A stretch of DNA of 64,000 nt from contig NZ_JAGPXE010000006.1 in the NCBI RefSeq assembly GCF_018070075.1, positions 124,001 through 188,000 on the forward strand, read 5' to 3'. The translations under genes were made by a program, and so were the position numbers. Positions 41,058-48,761 of the stretch are shown here, one piece after another (the first letter of the stretch is position 1; each line of letters starts with the position of its first letter). This DNA comes from Saccharopolyspora endophytica (GTDB lineage: Bacteria > Actinomycetota > Actinomycetes > Mycobacteriales > Pseudonocardiaceae). Under the pieces are notes generated by a model. It ran no database searches, had not been told where the DNA came from, and worked only from the letters and a program-made list of their open reading frames with translations.

Positions 41058-42629
41058 ATGCCCATGCGCAGCCCGTACCCGGATGTCGACGTGCCCGACG
41101 TGTCGCTCACCGAGTTCCTGTTCGGAACCGGTGTCGGGAACCACGCCGAAGCGACCGCGCTCGTGGAAGGGACCACCGGGGACGCGATGACTTTCGGGCA
41201 ACTGCACGCTGCCGTGGAGGGCGTCGCGGCGGGGCTGCACGCCTGGGGAGTCCGGGCGGGCGACGTGATCGCGCTGGTCGGATCGAACTCGCCGCGATGG
41301 GTGCTGGCCTTCCACTCAGCGTTGCGCGCCAACACCACCGTGACGACGTGCAACCCGCTCTACACGACAGGGGAGCTGGCGAACCAGCTCACCGACTCGG
41401 GAGCTGCTTTCGTCATCACGGAAGGCAAGCTGCGCGAGAAGGTGGTGGAGGCCGCGGCGAAAGCCGGGCTGGACCCGGATTCGGTGTTCACCCTCGATTC
41501 GACCGACGGTCACACGAGTCTCGCCGAGCTGGCCGCAGGCGGAGGGGAGGCGCCGGCGCCGGTCACCGGAGCCGAGGGCACCGCGGTGCTGCCGTACTCC
41601 TCGGGAACCACGGGCCGCGCCAAAGGTGTCGTGCTGACCCACCGCAACCTCGTCGCCAACGTCCTCCAGTTCGACCGGATGGTGACGTCGACCAGGGGGA
41701 GCGCCCAACTCGCGGTGCTCCCGCTGTTCCACATCTACGGGATGACGGTGCTGATGAACCACTGCCTGCACACCCGCGCACCCTTGATCACGATGCCGCG
41801 ATTCGACCTCGCCGAGATGCTGCGCCTGGTGGACGAGCACCGCGTGCGCAAGCTCTACGTCGCACCGCCGACCGTGCTCGCGCTGGCGAAGGACCGGCTC
41901 GTCGACTCCTACGACCTGTCGAGCGTGGAGATGGTCTTCTCCGGCGCCGCACCGCTCGATGGTGACCTCGGCAGGGCGCTCACCGACCGGTTGGGGTGCG
42001 CGGTCCTGCAGGGCTACGGGATGACCGAGATGTCACCCGTGTCGCACGCGATTCCGGAGGACCGGCTGGATCTGGATCCGGCGAGCTGCGGATTCGCGCT
42101 GCCTGGGATCGAGCACCGGTTGGTCGACCCCGCGACGGGTGAGGACGTCGGCCCCGGAGGGCGCGGGGAGCTGTGGGTGCGGGGCCCGAACGTGATGTCC
42201 GGGTACCTGAACAACGCCGAGGCCACCGCGCAGACCCTCGACGCGGACGGTTACCTGCACACCGGCGACGTCGCGACGGCGACGCCGGAGGGCGTGATCA
42301 CGATCGTCGACCGCGTCAAGGAGTTGATCAAGTACAAGGGCTACCAGGTGCCACCGGCGGAGCTGGAAGCGGTGTTGCTCACCCACCCCGCGGTCGAGGA
42401 CGCGGCGGTGATCGGAGTCTGCGACGCCCGTGGAGAGGAGGTGCCGAAGGCCTTCGTCGTGCGGAGCGACGGGAGCGCGTTGAGCGCTGACGACGTGATC
42501 ACGTACGTGGCCGATCGGATCGCCCCGCACAAGAAGGTCCGGGCCGTCGAATTCGTCGACGCGATCCCGAAATCAGCGTCCGGGAAGATCCTTCGCAACC
42601 AGCTGCGCGAGGCCGAACTCCGGCCCTGA
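41058..42629 (+). CDS. AMP-forming acyl-CoA ligase (4-coumarate-CoA ligase-like)
   Basis: A 523-residue adenylate-forming ligase that activates a carboxylate to its CoA thioester using ATP. All ANL motifs are present: LPYSSGTTGRAKGV, YGMTEMSPVSHA, LHTGDVATATPEG, IVDRVKELIKYKGYQVPPAELE and the catalytic Lys in KSASGKILR. GAGGAG precedes the ATG at 41058. It is the last gene of the operon beginning at 35293 and may activate a product or substrate of that pathway, such as an arylpropenoic, alicyclic or short-chain acid. Confidence 0.88.
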   Translation: MPMRSPYPDVDVPDVSLTEFLFGTGVGNHAEATALVEGTTGDAMTFGQLHAAVEGVAAGLHAWGVRAGDVIALVGSNSPRWVLAFHSALRANTTVTTCNPLYTTGELANQLTDSGAAFVITEGKLREKVVEAAAKAGLDPDSVFTLDSTDGHTSLAELAAGGGEAPAPVTGAEGTAVLPYSSGTTGRAKGVVLTHRNLVANVLQFDRMVTSTRGSAQLAVLPLFHIYGMTVLMNHCLHTRAPLITMPRFDLAEMLRLVDEHRVRKLYVAPPTVLALAKDRLVDSYDLSSVEMVFSGAAPLDGDLGRALTDRLGCAVLQGYGMTEMSPVSHAIPEDRLDLDPASCGFALPGIEHRLVDPATGEDVGPGGRGELWVRGPNVMSGYLNNAEATAQTLDADGYLHTGDVATATPEGVITIVDRVKELIKYKGYQVPPAELEAVLLTHPAVEDAAVIGVCDARGEEVPKAFVVRSDGSALSADDVITYVADRIAPHKKVRAVEFVDAIPKSASGKILRNQLREAELRP

Positions 42630-42651
42630 ACCGGTCGGCGGCACCGGTGCG

Positions 42652-43680
42652 TCAACGCATCAGACGGGCTGGACGCGTGGCGCTGGTGACGAGCTGGTGG
42701 AGGAGTTCGTCGACGATCGCGGGGTGTTCGAGCGGCACCATGTGACCCGCGTTCGGGATCATCTCGAGCCGGGCGCCCGGTACTTCGCGGGCGATCGCGG
42801 CGCTGTGCTCGGGCCGGATGGTCACGTCGTGCTCGGCCCCGACCACGAGCGTGGCGGCGTTGCCCAGCACCGGCAGCGCCGCGCGCTTGTCGAGCGTCAG
42901 GAACTCGGGGATGAGCGCCACCAGCGCGTGGACGGGATTCGACCGCGTCAGCTGCAGGACGAAGTCGACCACCGAGGGCGGTACCCGGGAGGCGAACGCG
43001 AAACCTCGCGCCACCGCGAGGGCGGCGTTCCTGAGGGCCCGGCAGGAGACCGAGGTGAGCCGCAGCCGGTCGATGGCGGCCAGCACGAGGTTGGCCGCCT
43101 CGGGCGGCAGCACAGCCCGCCCGTTGACCGGCGCGGCCGCCGTCGTCACCAGCCCGACCCCGACCACGCGGTCGCCGAAGAGCTCCGGGCGCTGCTCGGC
43201 GAGCGCCATGACCGCCATGCCGCCCATCGAGTGCCCGACCAGCACGACCGGCCCCTGCGGGACGGCCTGGTCCAGCACCGCGGCCAAGTCGTTGCCGAGC
43301 TGGTCGAGGGTGAGTCCGTCCAACCCGCCCACCGCGGACCGGCCGTGGCCCCGGTGGTCGTAGGAGACCACGCGGGCGTGGCGGGCGAGCGAAGCGCGCT
43401 GGAAGTGCCAGAAGTCGTTGTCGGCCAGGTATCCGTGGCAGAGCACCACGGTCACCGGCGCACCCGGATCGCCGTCGACGTCGACGTGCAGGGGGACCCC
43501 GTCGGCAGCGGTCACGAGCGCGGCATCGACGTCGGCGAGGGCTTCTCGCGCGGGTTGGGCCGGCGCGGACTCGGCGGCCCGGAGGGCGAGGCCGGACAGC
43601 GACTCGCGCGCACGTCGGACCGCCCACCGGACCCGCGCGCCGACGGGCGCTTGCGCGCCCCAGGGCGGGCTGATCACCAC
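42652..43680 (-). CDS. Alpha/beta hydrolase
   Basis: An alpha/beta hydrolase of about 342 residues. The nucleophile Ser is in LVGHSMGGMAV, the acid in VVGAEHDVTIRP and the His in PNAGHMVPLEHP; CHGYLADNDFW and YDHRGHGRS are the oxyanion and strand-4 blocks. The start is uncertain: GTG 43680 or 43677 begins family-like sequence, whereas the frame open to 43860 adds Arg-rich residues with no similarity. A rather long N-terminal region (about 65 residues) precedes the fold. Substrate unknown; convergent with the acyl-CoA ligase operon. Confidence 0.82.
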   Translation of the reverse strand: MVISPPWGAQAPVGARVRWAVRRARESLSGLALRAAESAPAQPAREALADVDAALVTAADGVPLHVDVDGDPGAPVTVVLCHGYLADNDFWHFQRASLARHARVVSYDHRGHGRSAVGGLDGLTLDQLGNDLAAVLDQAVPQGPVVLVGHSMGGMAVMALAEQRPELFGDRVVGVGLVTTAAAPVNGRAVLPPEAANLVLAAIDRLRLTSVSCRALRNAALAVARGFAFASRVPPSVVDFVLQLTRSNPVHALVALIPEFLTLDKRAALPVLGNAATLVVGAEHDVTIRPEHSAAIAREVPGARLEMIPNAGHMVPLEHPAIVDELLHQLVTSATRPARLMR

Positions 43681-44274
43681 GCGCGCACGCTCTTCGCGTC
43701 GGGAGCGGCGGCCTGCGGCTCGTCCGACCCGCAGGCCGTCCGGGTGCTGCCGATGCGGCAGGTCAGCCGCACGTCCCATGCGGGCCCGGGGGAGGGGCGG
43801 CCCGCGTTGTGCAGTTCGCTCACGTGCGCCTTCCGTGTCGGGGACAGATCCGGCCACCACCGCCGCACAAGACGACAGCCGGCTGAACGAAGCGCCGTGA
43901 CCAAACCGTGATGCTCACCCGAATGTAACCGACGGTTATCTCCAGTTCAAACAACTACCTCGAATGGGCTAACAGTCATTTCATGTTCGGAGAGGAATGG
44001 CTCCAGTGAGTGACGAGTGCCTTACGCTGTTGATTCACGCGGTGGGATCAGTGCGGAGTGAAATCAATTCGATCTGGGCCACGGAGCCGCATGATCCTGC
44101 ACCTGATCAACGCCACTGGGCCCGCCCTGCCGCTGAGCAGCACCTGGCGGACAAAGCCCCGAGGCTCGGGAGCGGCGGGAGTGGGGGAGGATTGTCGGGT
44201 TGCCCGCTTCGCGAGGTGGTGTCCTCCTGTTGGTGTGCGACGAGCTTGGTCCACCACACCACGGAGCGGGACGC
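43681..44274. other. Non-coding stretch with an AT-rich dyad
   Basis: No gene I can defend lies in these 594 bases. It contains the divergent promoters of the hydrolase and PPOX genes, an AT-rich segment at about 43900-44090 and a 13-bp dyad TAACC-GAC-GGTTA at 43926-43938, suitable as a regulator site. Several short frames (for example one starting at 43997 and one at 44091) lack a convincing ribosome site and codon bias. Confidence 0.5.
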
Positions 44275-44673
44275 ATGACGCCTAGGTCGCAGGACGATGA
44301 CTTCTGGCAGGAGCGCCGGATCTGCTTCCTCGCCACGCAGCGTCCCGACGGCAGCCCGCACCTCGTCCCCGTCGGCGCCACGTTCGATCCTGAAACCGGC
44401 ATCGCGCGCGTCATCAGCAGCGCTGCGACCAAGAAGGTGCGCAACGTCCTGGCGGGCGGTCCGGCTATGACGGTCGCTGTCAGCCAGGTCGAAGGGCGGC
44501 GGTGGAGCACGCTGGAAGGCACTGCGCTGGTCAAGGACGATCCGGAGTCCGTCGCCGAAGCCGAACGGCGTTACGCCCAGCGCTACCGGCAGCCTCGCCC
44601 CAACCCCGATCGCGTGGTCATCGAGATCACCGTCACCCGCGTGATGGGCAACGTGCGCCCTCCCGGCTGGTGA
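44275..44673 (+). CDS. PPOX-class (pyridoxamine-phosphate-oxidase-like) flavin/F420 protein
   Basis: A 132-residue split-barrel protein. FWQERRICFLATQRPDGSPHLVPVG and the RVISSAATKKVRNVLAG segment match actinobacterial PPOX-class F420-dependent oxidoreductases, where the Lys/Arg residues bind cofactor phosphate. Such proteins reduce diverse compounds or bind haem degradation products with F420H2 or FMN. The ATG at 44275 is preceded by GGAGCGGGA. Single-gene unit, convergent with the DUF1097-like gene. Specific reaction unknown. Confidence 0.82.
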   Translation: MTPRSQDDDFWQERRICFLATQRPDGSPHLVPVGATFDPETGIARVISSAATKKVRNVLAGGPAMTVAVSQVEGRRWSTLEGTALVKDDPESVAEAERRYAQRYRQPRPNPDRVVIEITVTRVMGNVRPPGW

Positions 44674-44684
44674 CCGCTCGGCGG

Positions 44685-45272
44685 TCAGGCATCGACGACC
44701 GTTTCGGCCGGTCGGGGTGCTTGGCGGCCGAAGGGCGTCATGATCGCGACGTTGAACCAGCCGAGGAAGGCGCCGAGCAGCCCGCCCAGCACCGCGGGCA
44801 CCGAGGTGATCAGCGGCAGCAGGACGCTGTCGGCGGGCAACGACAGGCCGCCGAAGTTCGTGTAGGTCCCGATGAAGTACGTGGCCAGGCCCATGGACAG
44901 GCCGTTGAAGTAGGGGAGGCTCCCGGTGTCCTGCGCGAACGGCAGGAGCTGCATCACGTAGATGAGCGGGACCAGGGCCAGCGGAAGGCCCACGAACCAC
45001 GCCACGTCACCGCCGGCGACGATCGCGGCATCGCCCACGATCGTGCCGACGAACAGCGAGAAGATCAGTGCGATCGCCGCGCTGACGACGCCGCTCAGGA
45101 ACGACGGGACGATGACGCGGAGCGCCGCCGGCTTCGCGCCCAGGGCGAAGTACTCCGCCCACACGATGAACGCCAGCCACAACGGCAGCGACCACGTGCC
45201 CAGCCACAGGCCGAAAGGCAGGGCGACGGCGACGGTCACCGGCACGGCCACCCACAGGGGAATGGACTTCAT
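44685..45272 (-). CDS. DUF1097-like integral membrane protein
   Basis: A 195-residue hydrophobic protein with about five or six predicted helices, resembling the DUF1097 family (Gly/Pro/Trp-rich, GLSMGLATYFIGTYTNFGG and GGLLGAFLGWFNVAIM). The ATG at 45272 has a perfect GGAGGAG; the longer frame to 45518 has no family similarity. Function unknown; some family members lie near transporters or ethanolamine genes, but nothing here supports that. Confidence 0.7.
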   Translation of the reverse strand: MKSIPLWVAVPVTVAVALPFGLWLGTWSLPLWLAFIVWAEYFALGAKPAALRVIVPSFLSGVVSAAIALIFSLFVGTIVGDAAIVAGGDVAWFVGLPLALVPLIYVMQLLPFAQDTGSLPYFNGLSMGLATYFIGTYTNFGGLSLPADSVLLPLITSVPAVLGGLLGAFLGWFNVAIMTPFGRQAPRPAETVVDA

Positions 45273-45680
45273 CGCTGCTCCTCCAGAGGATCGACTTCGT
45301 CGACCGACCTCGCGCTGTGCCGGGCCCGGCCCGCACGTCGCATCGTTGGTGAACGCGGGCCAGCGGTGTCGAACGAGCAGGCCCCGTTCAGACCGCGGGG
45401 CCCTCGTGGCCGGTCGAGAAACCGTCGAGTGGGTCGGTGTCAGACTTCCACCCGCAGGTCCAATGCGCACTCCGCGTACGACGAAAGTGGCGTTGTCGTC
45501 GACAATCTCGCACCACAAGTGTCGAGATCTGCACGCGTAGGCGAACGCTTTTCGCGCTCAGGGCGAAGATGGTGACGCCCGGCGCTGTGACGCAGCGTTG
45601 TGCTGATCTTCCCCGTCGAACCGCGGCGTCTGGTCGTTCGAAGCCGAGCGGTGACTGCGTCGAACCTCGTTCGGTCGAGC
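45273..45680. other. Non-coding stretch
   Basis: About 400 bases upstream of the DUF1097-like gene and downstream of the methyltransferase gene. I see no credible gene. It holds the promoter of the DUF1097-like gene and ends with the long inverted repeat at 45681. Confidence 0.5.
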
Positions 45681-45718
45681 CCGTTCGAATCGGCGCGCTG
45701 AGCGGCCGATTCGAACGG
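45681..45718 (-). terminator. Hairpin terminator after DUF574 methyltransferase gene
   Basis: Perfect 14-bp arms (45681-45694 and 45705-45718) with a 10-base loop, 6 bases beyond the stop codon of the minus-strand gene. The arm contains TTCGAATC, which mimics a tRNA T-loop but no tRNA surrounds it. Confidence 0.75.
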
Positions 45719-45723
45719 CCGGG

Positions 45724-46542
45724 TCACTCGGTGCCGATCCGCGCGATGGCGGTGTAGACGCAGGAGTGCTGCGGTTCGAAGTTGCTCGCCTCGGGGCGCC
45801 ACTGCTGCGCGAAGACGAGGCCGGGATCGACCAGGGGCGCGTCGCCGAGCAGGGTGCGGACCTCGGCGTGCGTCCGCGCGTAGGTCGGGGTGGCCATCGC
45901 CTGGCTGAGCCTGGCCGCTTCACCGCCGTCGATGGCGGGTTCGTCGTCGGTCACGTGCGAGAGGATGTGCACGCTGCCGGCCGGCAGCTTCTCCCAGTAG
46001 CGGCGCACGAGCTCCGCGGTGTGCTCGGTGCCCGGGAAGTACTGCAGGACGAGCAATGTCAGCAGGGCGATCGGACGATCGAAGTCCAGCAGGCCCGCGA
46101 CCTCGTGCGCGGCGCAGACTTCATCGACGTTGCGCAGGTCGGCTTGGAGGATCGTGGTCGTCGCGTTCTCGCGCAGCAGGTTGCGGCTGTGGGCGACGGC
46201 GACCGGTTCGCTGTCGACGTAAGCCACGCGTGCGTACGGATTGCCTCCCTGAGCCACTTCGTGGACGTTGCCGACGGTGGGAATGCCGGAGCCGAGGTCG
46301 AGGAACTGGTCGATCCCATTGGCCAGGCACCACTGCACCGAGCGGCGCAGGAAGGAGCGGTTGGCGAGGGCGGCGGCGGGCACTCCGGGAACGGCGGCGA
46401 CGATCTTGTCGCCGACCTCGCGGTCCACCGCGAAGTTGTTCGCTCCGCCCAGCCAGTAGTCGTAGACCCTCGCCGCGCTGGCCTTCGACAGGTCCAGCTC
46501 CGCGAGGTCCGCGGGGTCGATCGTCGAGTCGTCCAGCGTCAC
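45724..46542 (-). CDS. SAM-dependent methyltransferase, DUF574 family
   Basis: A 272-residue protein of the actinobacterial DUF574 (S-adenosylmethionine methyltransferase-like) family. The family hallmark ARVYDYWLGGANNFAVDRE, the FLDLGSGIPTVGNVHE SAM-binding motif I and YVDSEPVAVAHSRNLL are present. Members are abundant in filamentous actinomycetes, often next to DUF397/XRE regulators, but neither is present here. Substrate unknown. ATG start at 46542. Confidence 0.88.
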   Translation of the reverse strand: MTLDDSTIDPADLAELDLSKASAARVYDYWLGGANNFAVDREVGDKIVAAVPGVPAAALANRSFLRRSVQWCLANGIDQFLDLGSGIPTVGNVHEVAQGGNPYARVAYVDSEPVAVAHSRNLLRENATTTILQADLRNVDEVCAAHEVAGLLDFDRPIALLTLLVLQYFPGTEHTAELVRRYWEKLPAGSVHILSHVTDDEPAIDGGEAARLSQAMATPTYARTHAEVRTLLGDAPLVDPGLVFAQQWRPEASNFEPQHSCVYTAIARIGTE

Positions 46543-46867
46543 AGCTCTCTCCTTCGTCCGAGCGGGTGTCGCGGCTGATCATGCGCGAGACCCCCGGCGC
46601 TGCACAACGCCCTCGCGCCGAACGTCGGAACTGGTACGGGAGCCCTCCGGTACCACCCGCGTTCGCGGGAGCGGGCTCGATGAAATCCGGGGTCCGGGGC
46701 CCTCACCGGGTGCGGCGGCGAGCTCGGTCTCCCGCGCGCAGTGGCTTCGGGGAGCACCTTCGCACCCGTCTGGAATCCCAGACGCCGAGGTCACCTCGGG
46801 CATTGCTCCGGGGTTCGTCGCGGCGACTAATGGAACGCACTGAAATCGACGGGGTGAGGAGTGGCGC
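46543..46867. other. Divergent intergenic region
   Basis: These 325 bases separate the divergent methyltransferase and NCS1 transporter genes. I see no gene and no clear operator; promoters for both genes must lie here. Confidence 0.5.
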
Positions 46868-48247
46868 ATGGCCGGTGGCTTGCAGGTCGAGCGGAGATCG
46901 ATCGACCCGATCCCCGAGAGCGAACGGCACGGCAGCCCGCGCAGCCTCTTCACCTTGTGGTTCGCCGGCAACATGCAGATCACCTCGGCGGTGACCGGTG
47001 CGCTGACCGTGCTCGTAGGGCTGCATCCGCTGTGGGCGCTGGTGGCCATCGCGATGGGCAACGCCGTCGGCGGGGTACCGATGGCGTTGCACGCGGCTCA
47101 GGGGCCCAAGCTGGGCATCCCGCAGATGATCCAGAGCCGCGCCCAGTTCGGCGTGTACGGCGCCGTGTTACCGCTGGTGCTCGTGGTGCTGATGTACCTC
47201 GGGTACTTCGCCAGCGGAAACGTGCTGGGCGGGCAGGCGCTCTCGGCGATCACCGACCTGCCGGTGGACCTGAGCATCGTGCTCTACGCGGCGCTGTCGG
47301 CGACGATCGCCATCGTCGGGTACCAGCTGATCCACCGCTTCGGCTGGTTGGCGTCGACGGTGTCGGTCGTGATGTTCGTGTACCTGACCTTCCGCCTGGT
47401 CACCACGCAGGACCTCGGGCCGGTGCTGGCCAACGCGGAGCTGGACGTGCCCGCGTTCCTGCTCGCGCTGTCGCTGACGGCCTCGTGGCAGCTCACGTTC
47501 GGTCCCTACGTCGCCGACACCTCGCGGTACCTGCCCTCGAACACCTCCGTGCGCGCGACGTTCTGGTGGACCTACGGCGGCACGGTGCTCGGTGCCAGCT
47601 GGGCGATGTCGTTCGGTGCGCTCGCGTACGCGGTGGCGGGCAAGGCGTTCAAGGGCCACGAGGTCGCCTACGTGGTGGGCCTCGGGGGTGAGGCGCTGGT
47701 GCTGCCGCTGCTGCTGGCCATCTCGCTGGGCAAGCTCACCATCAACGTGCTCAACATCTACGGCGGCTACATGACGGTGGCCACCACGATGAGCGCCTTC
47801 ACCCGCAAGGTCGGGCTGTCCCCGGCGACACGGATCGGCTACATCGCGCTGGTCGGTGTGCTCGGCGGGGTGATCGCGGTGCTGGGGCGCGGTGACTTCC
47901 TGTCGAACTTCGTGCTGTTCCTGCACTTCCTGCTCTACTTCCTGACCCCGTGGAGCGCGATCAACCTGGTCGACTTCTACCTGCTGCGCAAGGAGAAGTA
48001 CGACCTGGAGGCGATGTACGACCCCGACGGCGCCTACGGACGCTGGTGCGCGCCCGCGCTGATCGCCTACTTCCTCGGCATCGCGGTGCAGATCCCCTTC
48101 TCCCACGTGGACGGTGTTTTCACCGGTCCCCTGGTGGAGTTCATGGGCGGCGCCGACATCGCGTGGCTGCTCGGCCTGCTGATCCCGGGCGTCATCTACT
48201 GGGCCGCGATGCGCAAGCGCATCCGGGAAGCGCTCCCGACGGCTTGA
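46868..48247 (+). CDS. NCS1-family nucleobase:cation symporter
   Basis: A 459-residue, 12-helix transporter of the cytosine/purine/thiamine/allantoin permease family. Typical are the N-terminal FTLWFAGNMQITSAVTGAL, GGVPMALHAAQGPKLGIPQMIQSRAQFG and the WSAINLVDFYLLRKEKYD segment near the C-terminus. It imports a nucleobase or allantoin-like compound with H+ or Na+. The ATG at 46868 is weakly supplied with a ribosome site (GAGGAGTGGCGC). No catabolic gene is adjacent, so the substrate is open. Confidence 0.87.
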   Translation: MAGGLQVERRSIDPIPESERHGSPRSLFTLWFAGNMQITSAVTGALTVLVGLHPLWALVAIAMGNAVGGVPMALHAAQGPKLGIPQMIQSRAQFGVYGAVLPLVLVVLMYLGYFASGNVLGGQALSAITDLPVDLSIVLYAALSATIAIVGYQLIHRFGWLASTVSVVMFVYLTFRLVTTQDLGPVLANAELDVPAFLLALSLTASWQLTFGPYVADTSRYLPSNTSVRATFWWTYGGTVLGASWAMSFGALAYAVAGKAFKGHEVAYVVGLGGEALVLPLLLAISLGKLTINVLNIYGGYMTVATTMSAFTRKVGLSPATRIGYIALVGVLGGVIAVLGRGDFLSNFVLFLHFLLYFLTPWSAINLVDFYLLRKEKYDLEAMYDPDGAYGRWCAPALIAYFLGIAVQIPFSHVDGVFTGPLVEFMGGADIAWLLGLLIPGVIYWAAMRKRIREALPTA

Positions 48248-48542
48248 CGAGCACGGGGAGGCGCTGGTGCCGAAGGCCCGAGCTCTGCGCGGCGTCCCCA
48301 CGTCGGAGCTGCCGGTTGTTCTGCAAGAACATCGCGGTGCCCAGGTCGGCCGTTCTGCCGCCCAGGCTTGGTCCCGGCCGTGGAGCATCCGTGGCACTGC
48401 GCAGTTCGCCAGGGGGCGCTTGCCGAGATCGGCCGCGACCTACGTAGGAATCTCGGTAGTTCTGCCGTGGTCGAGCGAAAGGCCGTAAGGGAGGTTGGAG
48501 CGCATCAGAACCGCACTCGACATCACGTCAGAAAGTTCGACC
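48248..48542. other. Non-coding stretch after the NCS1 gene
   Basis: About 295 bases without a credible gene or strong hairpin between the NCS1 gene and a doubtful small open frame. Confidence 0.4.
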
Positions 48543-48761
48543 ATGTCCTCGTCCCGAATCACCGGCCACGCACCGCAACAGACATCACACGTGTATCGCA
48601 ACCCGTGCACCGGCACCTGGATCTGCGACTCCGTGGGCACCCGCGCCCGGCCTGGCCCCGACAGCGCTCGCACTGTCTGCCGGACCCACCTCGAGGCGGT
48701 CCGCGTGGCGGTGACCACGGCTCCCGCGCCCCGGGAAGGAACAGCGGCTCACCGGGATTGA
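48543..48761 (+). CDS. Doubtful small hypothetical protein
   Basis: A possible 72-residue protein starting at ATG 48543. Third codon positions are mostly G/C and it contains three Cys and a His (NPCTGTWICDSV, TVCRTHLEAV), which could bind a metal. Against it: only a weak AGAAAG ribosome site, no recognised family, and a 13-base overlap with the end of the convergent LuxR gene. Confidence 0.3.
   Translation: MSSSRITGHAPQQTSHVYRNPCTGTWICDSVGTRARPGPDSARTVCRTHLEAVRVAVTTAPAPREGTAAHRD

Noticed and set aside
43997-44278. Open frame of about 93 codons upstream of the PPOX gene
   Set aside because: Poor ribosome site spacing, Cys/Ser-rich non-family sequence, AT-rich start and overlap with the PPOX start region.
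44091-44285. Short open frame starting MILHLINATG
   Set aside because: No ribosome site, weak codon bias and overlap with the PPOX gene; no family resemblance.
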